Shown here: piece by piece, positions 36,667-44,023 of the stretch
Position numbering within the stretch: position 1 is the first letter of the stretch
Layout of the letters: the number at the start of each line of letters is the position of its first letter
From: Rhodothermales bacterium
Lineage (GTDB): Bacteria; Bacteroidota; Rhodothermia; Rhodothermales; VXPQ01
Reading direction: 5' to 3'
Length of the DNA: 64,000 nt
Assembly: GCA_022825385.1 (NCBI GenBank)
Contig: JAJDWX010000030.1
Location: 78,555 to 142,554, forward strand
The notes under the pieces: generated by a model
Seen by the model: the letters and a program-made list of their open reading frames with translations, nothing else
Database searches by the model: none
Told to the model about the DNA's origin: nothing
Translations under genes and position numbers: made by a program

Positions 36667-36893
36667 ACGGATCGCTGCTGGAGGCCGCTTCTCAAATACC
36701 GTTCGATTTTGTCGTCCCTGACGTGCTTTATGAACTTGAATTGAAGGCGTACAACGGTCCGACGTTGCTTGAACTTGGGCTTATCGTAGCCAAAATGGAT
36801 GGAGACGGAGCCGCCCGAGGCATAAGATCCAAACGACAAAAACCGGCCCTTTCCCTACCCGACGCGTTTGCGCTGGCACTGGCCGCTGCCCAG
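36664..36893 (+). pseudogene. PIN-domain toxin remnant
   Basis: Reading from 36664, SLLEAASQIPFDFVVPDVLY continues into ELELKAYNGPTLLELGL and ends ALSLPDAFALALA, the middle part of a PIN protein of the kind paired with XRE-ImmA antitoxins. The N-terminal LxDxN segment is missing, replaced by the ImmA fragment, and the C-terminus is replaced by an antisense AbiEi remnant. Non-functional. Confidence 0.6.
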
Positions 36894-37135
36894 ATCGATG
36901 CCGTTGCGGTCCAGCCTGTCACGCCACGCGTGACGATGCCGGTCCGCGAACCACAGGAACAGCCGCTTGACCTTGACGCTGCGACATTCCCGCAGAAGCC
37001 GGGACATCCGCTGGCGACATAACGGCTCCGCAACGAGCTCGAATAACCCGCCGCCGTTTACGCTATGCCCGATTTGTCCGACGCGTCCGGTTCGCCAAGG
37101 ATTCCCTAAAGCGCATTCCAGTCCCTTGTCCGTGG
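36884..37135 (-). pseudogene. AbiEi-like antitoxin C-terminal remnant
   Basis: On the - strand, an uninterrupted frame reads GLECALGNPWRTGRVG … EPLCRQRMSRLLRECRSVKV, then KRLFLWFADRHRHAW and RLDRNGIDLGSG. This matches, from memory of the family, the C-terminal region of type IV AbiEi antitoxins (…SVKVKRLFLWLAE…LGSGKR). It has no start codon region and stops where it meets the PIN remnant tail-to-tail. Confidence 0.5.
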
Positions 37136-37148
37136 CTTGATCGATCCA

Positions 37149-37633
37149 GAAATAAATTTTGCGGCGGAGGTTATATTGGAGGCATTCTCGTGTCTATAGG
37201 GGCAGTTTAACGGCTTGCCTTGACTGCGATACGGGAGAAAATCGCCCGCATGGCGTCTTCAATGTGGAAACGATCCAGGCGGCGGCGCGTAGGGAACAGA
37301 CGCGACAAGCATTGCAAGCTATGCACGAAGTCCAAACGGAGCGTACGCAATGAAAAACATAAACGCATGGCCCTGGAAAGGAATATGGCAAGCCGTGGGC
37401 GCCTTGGCCGCCGTGATGGCTATCGCATACTTCCCGTACATTTTGCTGCATGGCGACCTGAACCGGCTGGAAGAATCCATGGACAGGCAATTCCAGGCGG
37501 TAAACGAGCAATTTCAGGAAGTTAACGGCAATCTGGCCAACATAGACAAGCGCTTGGCCGTTGTCGAGGATCGGCTTGGCATTCATGCTCCGCCCGTATC
37601 CGTGAAAGCGGACTCCACGCTTGCGTCCCGCGC
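37149..37633. repeat. Right arm of ~0.5-kb inverted duplication
   Basis: Counterpart of 36111-36615 in inverse orientation, beginning GAAATAAATTTTGCGGCGG and running into the small membrane gene at 37350. Confidence 0.85.
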
Positions 37634-37676
37634 AGGATCGGAGTCCGTGGCATTGTCCGTCCTCGAATCGGAGTAA
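37350..37676 (+). CDS. Small membrane/coiled-coil protein (right copy)
   Basis: 108 residues: same MKNINAWPWKGIWQ start, membrane helix and coiled coil as the inverted copy at 36053-36415. Its C-terminus instead ends DSTLASRAGSESVALSVLES-E, a tail shared with the next gene. GGAG lies 8 bases before the ATG. A CTTTCT/AGAAAG hairpin follows the stop (37681-37696). Function unknown. Confidence 0.6.
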   Translation: MKNINAWPWKGIWQAVGALAAVMAIAYFPYILLHGDLNRLEESMDRQFQAVNEQFQEVNGNLANIDKRLAVVEDRLGIHAPPVSVKADSTLASRAGSESVALSVLESE

Positions 37677-37684
37677 CCCGCTTT
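37611..37684 (+). repeat. 74-bp direct repeat, copy 1
   Basis: 71 of 74 bases are identical to 37938-38011. It encodes the shared C-terminal tail of two different small membrane proteins and extends 8 bases past both stop codons (CCCGCTTT). Confidence 0.9.
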
Positions 37685-37745
37685 CTGCGTAGAAAGGGCC
37701 CGGGCGGCGAACAATACGAAACAGACGCTACAACCCTTGCGAGCC

Positions 37746-38003
37746 ATGAAAAAGGGAACGAAAAATCTAATAATGATTGCAGGAACGGGCATTGCGATTA
37801 TAGGCGTCGTCGTTACGCTGCATCTTTTTACGATGTCACATCTTTTCGACATTAAGAAACGTTTGGCGCGGATAGAGACCCGCCTTGACGTTTCCGCGCC
37901 TGTGCCTGAAGCGCCTGAAACTCCAACATCCGCGCCGGATTCCACGCTTGCGTCCCGCGCAGGATCGGAGTCCGTAGCGTTGTCCGTCCTCGAATCGGAG
38001 TAA
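37746..38003 (+). CDS. Small membrane protein with shared C-terminal tail
   Basis: 85 residues from the ATG at 37746: basic N-terminus, one membrane helix (LIMIAGTGIAIIGVVVTLHLF), a short charged helix, a Pro/Ala linker, and a tail identical to that of the preceding protein. The body is unrelated in sequence to its neighbour but built to the same plan. Function unknown. Confidence 0.55.
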   Translation: MKKGTKNLIMIAGTGIAIIGVVVTLHLFTMSHLFDIKKRLARIETRLDVSAPVPEAPETPTSAPDSTLASRAGSESVALSVLESE

Positions 38004-38011
38004 CCCGCTTT
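37938..38011 (+). repeat. 74-bp direct repeat, copy 2
   Basis: Second copy of 37611-37684 with three substitutions, forming the 3' end of the gene at 37746. Confidence 0.9.
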
Positions 38012-38125
38012 ATGACCGCCCCTGTGTTTTTGGCGTCTTAGCCTTGTGCGGCCGCCCCTATTCCGCCTCAAACCCCTGTTGCCGGAACTTCGGTGATCGA
38101 AAAAGCGGCGGAAAAGAAATAGATA

Positions 38126-38160
38126 TTTACAAAAACCCCATTTCACTCCTTTTTTGTAAA
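38126..38160 (-). terminator. Hairpin at the end of tilS
   Basis: TTTACAAAAA (38126-38135) pairs perfectly with TTTTTGTAAA (38151-38160), with the tilS stop codon in the loop. On the - strand the distal arm is T-rich. It probably ends the CdsA-MutL-TilS transcript. Confidence 0.5.
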
Positions 38161-39522
38161 CCAAAGCCGAAGCGCCTCCGGGGAATCTTCCCGAATGCGC
38201 GCCTCTTCGGAAATGCGCAGCGGAAGCACCCATACGATCCGCCCCGCCGACTCCACCACCTGAACGCTGCGTTTCCGGTGCGGCGGGACGCGCTCGTCCG
38301 TCAGGAAATCGCTAACTTTCTTGCGCTGCGACATGCCAAGCGGCGCAAACCGGTCCCCCGCCGCCCACGGACGCACCCGCAAGGGAAACCGCGCCGCGCG
38401 GGCGTCCAGGTACACCTCGTCGGGCGCCCCGGCGGACAGGTCGTCGGGCGGCGCTTTCAGGCGCTCGGCGTGCAGATAGCCTCCGGAAATTTCAAGAACC
38501 CCTTCCCCGGCAAGGCAACGCGACGAATCCGGGGCGTCCGAATCGCCGGATTCCGCAGGCGCGAAAACGATCCGCCCGCGCTCCCGCCAGGCGACCGTAT
38601 CGCCAAACGCAAGCCGCCTGCCCGGCTGCATGGCCCAAAGCCCCTCAAGGCGTTCGGCGGCGCGCGCGTCCGCCTCGAATCCGGGCGCCCAGCGACGCAG
38701 CGCCTCGATAAACACGCGGCGCCGCAAAACAGGCGGCAAAGCGCGCGCGGCGGCTTCGTCCACGGCGCGCTCCCGGGCCAGCGCCGCCTCGAACGCCTCC
38801 GAAAGCGCATCCTGCAACACCTCGTCCACATAATCCCGAACCAACTCCCCCGACCGGGCAATGTTTTCCGCCGCGGCCTCTCCGAAATGCTGTTCGACGA
38901 GGGGCATAATGTGTTTCCGCAACGCGCCGCGTCGGTATCTGGAAAGCGTATTCGAAGCGTCTTCCCGCCACGCAAGGCCGCGGACGCGGGCATACGTCAC
39001 AATGTCCCGCCGCCGTGCGCACAAGAGCGGGCGCACCACTTCCACGGAGGATTCGGGCGCGATCTTCCGCCGCACGGGCATCCCCGCCAATCCTTCGGGT
39101 CCCGCTCCCCTGAACAAATTCAGCAGCACGGTTTCCGCCTGATCGTCGCGATGATGCCCCACCGCCACCTTGTCGCAGGGAACAGCCCGCGCCGCCTCCT
39201 CGAAAACGGCGTACCGGACATCGCGCGCGGCCTGCTGCACGGACGCTTCGGACGGCCACGGCCCTTCGAACGTACGCGCGACCAGATCAATCTCCCGCGC
39301 TGCGCACCAGGCGCGTACGAAGGCCTCGTCCGCATCCGACGCTTCCCCGCGCAGCCGGTAGTTGATATGCACGGCGCGCACGGGAACGCCCAGCGCAAGC
39401 AGCACGGAGGCCAGGACGATAGAATCCACGCCGCCGCTCAGGCCCACCGCCACCGGCTCGCCGACCTCCAGCAAGCCATGGCTGCGAAGAAACGTGTCGA
39501 TGCGTCGCTCGAAAGAATCCAT
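38143..39522 (-). CDS. tilS: tRNA(Ile)-lysidine synthase TilS
   Basis: 459 residues from the ATG at 39522. The PP-loop ATP motif is VAVGLSGGVDSIVLASVLL; VHINYRLRG, VAVGHHRDDQAETVLLNLFRG and SRYRRGALRKHIMPL are TilS hallmarks. The enzyme converts the wobble C34 of tRNA-Ile(CAU) to lysidine and is essential. The C-terminal substrate-binding domain is present, giving a normal full length. The start lies one base after the mutL stop (TGAcATG), so the two are translationally coupled. Confidence 0.95.
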   Translation of the reverse strand: MDSFERRIDTFLRSHGLLEVGEPVAVGLSGGVDSIVLASVLLALGVPVRAVHINYRLRGEASDADEAFVRAWCAAREIDLVARTFEGPWPSEASVQQAARDVRYAVFEEAARAVPCDKVAVGHHRDDQAETVLLNLFRGAGPEGLAGMPVRRKIAPESSVEVVRPLLCARRRDIVTYARVRGLAWREDASNTLSRYRRGALRKHIMPLVEQHFGEAAAENIARSGELVRDYVDEVLQDALSEAFEAALARERAVDEAAARALPPVLRRRVFIEALRRWAPGFEADARAAERLEGLWAMQPGRRLAFGDTVAWRERGRIVFAPAESGDSDAPDSSRCLAGEGVLEISGGYLHAERLKAPPDDLSAGAPDEVYLDARAARFPLRVRPWAAGDRFAPLGMSQRKKVSDFLTDERVPPHRKRSVQVVESAGRIVWVLPLRISEEARIREDSPEALRLWFTKKE

Positions 39523-39523
39523 G

Positions 39524-41386
39524 TCAATGCCCGAAGCGCTTCTGCAACTCCTCCAGGGGCAGCCGAATGACCGTAGCGCGCCCTCCCGGAGACGCATAGG
39601 GGGTTTTGCAAGCGAAGAGCTGGTCGATCAGGGAGCGCATTTCCGCAGGACTCAGGGTCATGCCCGCCGGAATAGCCCCGCGCCGCGCCAGACTCTTTGC
39701 CAGGCGTTCCGCCCGGTCCGTTCCGCCTTGCCCCGGGTCCTGGCGGTATTGATTCAGCATATCTTCCAGCAACGCCTTGCGGTCGCCCGAATGTATTTCC
39801 GAGGGCACGCCCCGAACCGTTATGGTCCGCTCGCCGGACAAATCAATATCGAATCCCAGCGCGCTCAGGTCCGGCAGCAGTTCCTCGAACAAGGCGAAAT
39901 CCGCGGGAGAAAACGCGACGGCGTAGGGAAACAGCAATTGCTGGGCCAGCCCCTGCCCCTGCCGAAGGCAGCCCAGCGCCCGCTCGTACAAAATGCGTTC
40001 GTGCGCGGCATGCTGGTCTATAATCATCAGGCCCGACTTGATTTGCGTAAGAATGTAACGGCCATGCAGTTGCCAAAGCAGCATATCCGCGTCTCCGGAG
40101 TCCGGGTCGGGGATCGGAAGGGACGCCGCGCCGCGATACAACGCTTCGGATTGCTCGCCTGCATCCGGTTCGTTCCGGCGCCAGGACGCCCACTCGTCGG
40201 ATACTCGCGTCGGATACGCCGCAGACGACCCGGAAGCATCCGGGGAGCGCGGCGCGCCGGGAACCACGAATTCCGCGGCGGGCGAGCGCAGCACCCACGG
40301 CTCCGAAGGGTCCGGGGCCGGATCGGCGGACGAAGAAGCGGCAGGGTCCGAGGCGGAAAGCGACGGCATAAACAGCATGGCGCCAAGCCCCTTTCGCGCA
40401 ACCGCATGCATGAATCCGTACGCGCCCCGCTCGTCGTCGAATCGCACTTCGGCCTTCGCCGGATGCACATTGACGTCGACGCGAGCAGGGTCCGCCGACA
40501 GGAAAACGCAAAAAAACGGCCAGGTCCCCTCTGGCAGCAGCCCCTCGTACGCCGACCGTATCGCATGCCCCAGCGAACGGCTCCTGACCATCCGCCCGTT
40601 GACGAACAAAAACTGCTCGCTGCGGTGTTTGCGGCGCAATTCGGGCATGCCCAGAAATCCGTGGGCGCGCAGATAACTCGACGCTTCTTCCACGGGAATA
40701 AGCATTTCGGGATACGCGTCGCCGAACAAGGCGCCAATGCGGGCGCGCAGCGCTTCTTCGGGCGAGCCGGACTCCGCAGGAAGCCGGTGCATTTCCGCCT
40801 CGTCGTGGATCATCGAGAAGGCGATATCGGGCCGCGACAGGGCAAGCGCCTGGAACGTCTCCACGATATGGCGGAGTTCGGTGGCCGGGGTTTTGAGAAA
40901 ATTCCGGCGGGCGGGTACATTGAAGAACAGATTGCGCGCGGCGATGGACGTGCCGTCCGACAGGGCGCGCGGCTCGGACGAAAGAATGCGTCCGCCCTCG
41001 TTGCGAATGCATAGTCCGGCCTTGTCCGAAGCCCGTTTCGTACGCAACTCGACTTGCGCCACCGCCGCGATGGAGGCAAGGGCTTCGCCCCGAAAGCCCA
41101 GGGTCCGAATGCAGTTCAGATCCTCCGCGGAAAAAAGTTTGCTCGTGGCGTGCCGCCGAAAACAGGCGGCGGCGTCTTCCGGGCCCATGCCGCGCCCGTC
41201 GTCCACGACCTGGATCAATTCCGCCCCTGCCTTTTTCAGAACGAGCGTAATGGCCCCGGCCCCGGCGTCCACGGCGTTTTCCAGCAATTCCTTCGCCGCC
41301 GAGGCGGGGCGTTGCACCACTTCGCCCGCGGCGATTTTATTGGCGAGCGCCTCCGGCATGACCCGGATGCTTCCTTCCCTATCCAT
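39524..41386 (-). CDS. mutL: DNA mismatch repair protein MutL
   Basis: About 620 residues from the ATG at 41386 (MDREGSIRVMPEALANK; an ATG at 41404 is possible). GHKL ATPase motifs: AAKELLENAVDAGA, VDDGRGM, TLGFRGEALASIAAV. The C-terminal dimerisation domain contains DQHAAHERILYE, the DQHA(x)2E(x)4E endonuclease motif (residue ~455), so this is a nicking MutL as in organisms without MutH. The CPHGRPT-like motif is altered to SPGGRAT. Second-last gene of the - strand operon ending with tilS. Confidence 0.95.
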   Translation of the reverse strand: MDREGSIRVMPEALANKIAAGEVVQRPASAAKELLENAVDAGAGAITLVLKKAGAELIQVVDDGRGMGPEDAAACFRRHATSKLFSAEDLNCIRTLGFRGEALASIAAVAQVELRTKRASDKAGLCIRNEGGRILSSEPRALSDGTSIAARNLFFNVPARRNFLKTPATELRHIVETFQALALSRPDIAFSMIHDEAEMHRLPAESGSPEEALRARIGALFGDAYPEMLIPVEEASSYLRAHGFLGMPELRRKHRSEQFLFVNGRMVRSRSLGHAIRSAYEGLLPEGTWPFFCVFLSADPARVDVNVHPAKAEVRFDDERGAYGFMHAVARKGLGAMLFMPSLSASDPAASSSADPAPDPSEPWVLRSPAAEFVVPGAPRSPDASGSSAAYPTRVSDEWASWRRNEPDAGEQSEALYRGAASLPIPDPDSGDADMLLWQLHGRYILTQIKSGLMIIDQHAAHERILYERALGCLRQGQGLAQQLLFPYAVAFSPADFALFEELLPDLSALGFDIDLSGERTITVRGVPSEIHSGDRKALLEDMLNQYRQDPGQGGTDRAERLAKSLARRGAIPAGMTLSPAEMRSLIDQLFACKTPYASPGGRATVIRLPLEELQKRFGH

Positions 41387-41441
41387 GGCTACGTCGCGCG
41401 CCATACGGTCATAAGAAACGGCGTGTGCAAAACATAACGAA

Positions 41442-41648
41442 TCAGCCCAGTTGGAGGTATGCGAACAAGGCCATCGCCAGCAAAATAACAAACAGGATGA
41501 TGCCCGCCGGGTTTCGGCGCTTGCGCCGCGAAAGGCTCTTGATGCGCATGCGATGGCGCAAGTCCTGATCCTTTTTGGGATCGTAGAATCGCGGCTCGTA
41601 GGAAAACCGACGATGTTTCGCCCGAGAACCCGGTAAAAAAATACCCAT
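41442..41648 (-). CDS. Small conserved membrane protein upstream of mutL
   Basis: 68 residues: a basic N-terminus with FSYEPRFYDPKKDQDLRHRM, then one C-terminal membrane helix (PAGIILFVILLAMALFAYL). The F-Y-x-P-R-x-Y-D pattern next to mutL resembles a small, widespread Bacteroidota protein of unknown role. Location and orientation fit the mutL operon. Confidence 0.65.
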   Translation of the reverse strand: MGIFLPGSRAKHRRFSYEPRFYDPKKDQDLRHRMRIKSLSRRKRRNPAGIILFVILLAMALFAYLQLG

Positions 41649-41749
41649 ACTGCTCCCCTATTGATTTTCCGATCAAAGTACAGGCCCATTACGCAGGCCC
41701 ATTGCGCAAGGGCGTAGCCTGCGCCGCTTGCCCTTCCTGCCCGGCGCGT

Positions 41750-41796
41750 CCCTCGAAGCCTCTCCTCTTCGTGGACTGAATCAGCGTATCCTTACG
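41750..41796. repeat. Solo end of the MITE-like element
   Basis: CTTCGTGGACTGAATCAGCG followed by TATCCTTACG matches, with one substitution, the reverse complement of the left end of the element at 16429. AATCAGCGTATCCTTA (41779-41794) is the terminal repeat. Weaker similarity continues to ~41750. The other end was not found, so this is a truncated copy. It lies in the 237-base gap between cdsA and the small membrane gene. Confidence 0.7.
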
Positions 41797-41885
41797 CTCC
41801 GTCCTATACACGGGACGGCGCAACCCGTTCCGAAATCCGCCGCCGCGCCATGCGCAAAACGGCGCCGGAGCGCCCCCCTCCCCGC

Positions 41886-42734
41886 CTACAAAACGCCCAT
41901 GCCAAAACGCAGATACAAATATATCGCCGCCGCAACCGGCAGCATGGCGTCGAAGCGGTCCAGCACCCCGCCATGCCCCGGCAACAGCGAGCCGGAGTCC
42001 TTGGCGCCGGCCAACCGCTTCAGCCGACTGGCCGCAAGGTCGCCCAACTGCCCCAGCGCCCCGCCGATCCCGCCCAGAACCAGCATGTGCCCCCAGGAAA
42101 TCGCCTCGTATGCAAACGCCTGAAACAGCGCCGCCGCCGCAACGCCCCCGACGACGCCCCCGACCGCGCCCGCCCATGTTTTTTTGGGAGATACTTCGGG
42201 CGCCAGCGGATGCCGCCCGAAAAGACGCCCGGCGACGTACGCCAGCGTGTCGGCCGTCCAGACGATCACGAAGACCGCCAGCGTCAGCCAGAAGGCCGAA
42301 CGGTCGTCGATCCCCAACCCGTTAGCGAAACGCAATTCAACGAGAAAGGCCCACAGCGTACTCGGATATACAATCCCCAGCAACGTAGCCCCAAGGCGGC
42401 GCGTACCCGGCGAGCCGGACGCAGCCCCGCCCTTGCCCGACAGGCCGGAATAAAAAGGAAAACAGGCCACGACCCCCACGACCACGGCCGCCGCCACGTA
42501 CAGCGCGGGCCGCCAGGCTGCTTGCAGCACGAACAGCGCGCCGATGAGCAAGCCCGGAACGCGGTGCGGATGCAGGCCGCCCTCCTCCAGCAGGCGATAC
42601 ACCTCGTGCTGGCATATCAGGGCCAGCGCCAGCACAAAGAGGGCGAACGGCCACGGGCCAAGGTAAAGCAGGCCCACGATAGCCGGAATGCCCACCAGGG
42701 CCGTTAGCAAGCGAAGAAAAATACTTTTGTACAC
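41886..42734 (-). CDS. cdsA: Phosphatidate cytidylyltransferase CdsA
   Basis: 282 residues, GTG start at 42734. A multi-pass inner-membrane enzyme that makes CDP-diacylglycerol from phosphatidate and CTP. Family motifs: GRLFGRHPLAPEVSPKKTWA and the C-terminal signature LGDLAASRLKRLAGAKDSGS, with LPGHGGVLDRFDAML after it. It starts 42 bases after the CPBP gene, in the same operon. Confidence 0.95.
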   Translation of the reverse strand: MYKSIFLRLLTALVGIPAIVGLLYLGPWPFALFVLALALICQHEVYRLLEEGGLHPHRVPGLLIGALFVLQAAWRPALYVAAAVVVGVVACFPFYSGLSGKGGAASGSPGTRRLGATLLGIVYPSTLWAFLVELRFANGLGIDDRSAFWLTLAVFVIVWTADTLAYVAGRLFGRHPLAPEVSPKKTWAGAVGGVVGGVAAAALFQAFAYEAISWGHMLVLGGIGGALGQLGDLAASRLKRLAGAKDSGSLLPGHGGVLDRFDAMLPVAAAIYLYLRFGMGVL

Positions 42735-42776
42735 AGGCGAAAAATACTATAAAGGGGCAAATGCGCGGCGAACGAT

Positions 42777-43802
42777 TTATTCACGCAGAAAACCCGGAAG
42801 CGTTTCGGGAACGACCGTATTCCCGCCGCGCTCGGCCGCCGCGCGCTCCATGGCCAGTATGCACAGAATAAACAAAAACGCGCCAAGAAAAATCAGATAC
42901 CAGGGCAAGCCAATCTGTTCGATATCTTCGATTTCCAGTTCGGGACGGCGGGCGACATACGCCCCCGCCGCCACGGCCAGGGCATTGTTCGCGAAATGCG
43001 CGAGCGCGGCGGGCCAGATGCTTCCGGTGCGCCATGTGAGATAGGCCATGAACGCGCCCAGCGCCGCCAGCGGCAACACCTGCGAAAAACGCAGATGGTA
43101 CAGGCCGAACACAATGCCCGAAAACAGGATGCCGCCTGCGACGCCCAGGCCGCGCTCGGCCTGCCGCTGCACATAGCCCCGGAAAAAGATTTCCTCGCAC
43201 AAGGCGGGCGTAAGCGCCAGTACGCCCAACTGAAACGCAAGGTTCGTATCGACGTGGAGCACTTGCCGAATGAGTTCCATCTGCGAATCTTCGAATTCCC
43301 GAATGAATTCCGGGAGGGGAATCGCGTCGTTCGCCACGCTCAGCCACTGCACCACGGGCAACAGCGCGATAAACGCCGCCGCGGCAGGCAACGCAAAGGA
43401 CCTGTCCACCCGCCGCAGGCGAAGGAAAGCAAGGGGACGCCGCGTATGCATGCGCGCCAGCCACCATGCGGGCAAACACAGGCCCAATACCTGCCCGATC
43501 GTATTCGCCACGAGAAAAAGGTTCGCATGCGCTGCTACGATAGCGCCCGGATCGGCGGCGAGCGCCTCCAGGCCGACGCCCCGCATGGCCAGAAGCGCCG
43601 ACAGAGCGAGCGGGGTAACAACGAGCTGAAACAGAACGAACGCCCCGACAAGGGCGCCGCACATTGTCCACAGCGTCGAAAAGCCGCGGCGCTCGAAATA
43701 TCCGTCCAGCGGCAGCAGCCCCTGCGCGTCCGTTGGGGCCGCCGGGGAGGCGGAATCCCCGGGCGGGCTACCCGTAGAAAGCGTTTCGGAAGATTCGTCC
43801 AT
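42777..43802 (-). CDS. CPBP-family intramembrane protease
   Basis: 341 residues with about eight membrane segments. The CAAX/CPBP (Abi) catalytic motifs are present: EEIFFRGYVQRQAERGLG (Glu-Glu … Arg), then FGLYHLRFSQVLPLA (His) and a third segment with His/Asn in ALAHFANNALA. These intramembrane glutamic proteases cleave membrane substrates; the target here is unknown. The N-terminal ~35 residues are an acidic/Ser-Pro-rich cytoplasmic tail. Confidence 0.88.
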   Translation of the reverse strand: MDESSETLSTGSPPGDSASPAAPTDAQGLLPLDGYFERRGFSTLWTMCGALVGAFVLFQLVVTPLALSALLAMRGVGLEALAADPGAIVAAHANLFLVANTIGQVLGLCLPAWWLARMHTRRPLAFLRLRRVDRSFALPAAAAFIALLPVVQWLSVANDAIPLPEFIREFEDSQMELIRQVLHVDTNLAFQLGVLALTPALCEEIFFRGYVQRQAERGLGVAGGILFSGIVFGLYHLRFSQVLPLAALGAFMAYLTWRTGSIWPAALAHFANNALAVAAGAYVARRPELEIEDIEQIGLPWYLIFLGAFLFILCILAMERAAAERGGNTVVPETLPGFLRE

Positions 43803-43903
43803 ACGGCGTACGGCAAGAAAGAAAACGATGGAAAAAGCAAGGGATCATGGCGGCGAGGGAACCTGACGGCGGCGAATCGTTATGTATGACGCGGCAACCG
43901 CAT

Positions 43904-43980
43904 GCGCCCGTAGCTCAGTTGGATAGAGCGTTGGATTCCGGTTCCAAAGGCCGGGGGTTCGAATCCTCCCGGGCGCGCCA
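43904..43980 (+). tRNA. tRNA-Arg (anticodon CCG)
   Basis: 77 bases forming a full cloverleaf: acceptor GCGCCCG (43904-43910) pairs with CGGGCGC (43970-43976), discriminator G, encoded CCA. D arm AGCTCAGTTGGATAGAGC; anticodon stem TTGGA/TCCAA with loop TTCCGGT, anticodon CCG; T arm GGGGGTTCGAATCCTCC. The neighbouring Fic gene with its own repeats suggests accessory DNA beside this tRNA, but no duplicated 3' end was found. Confidence 0.97.
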
Positions 43981-44023
43981 TTTCGCCATGCCATGCAGAG
44001 ATTGTCTAATGTCTTGAGAGGCA

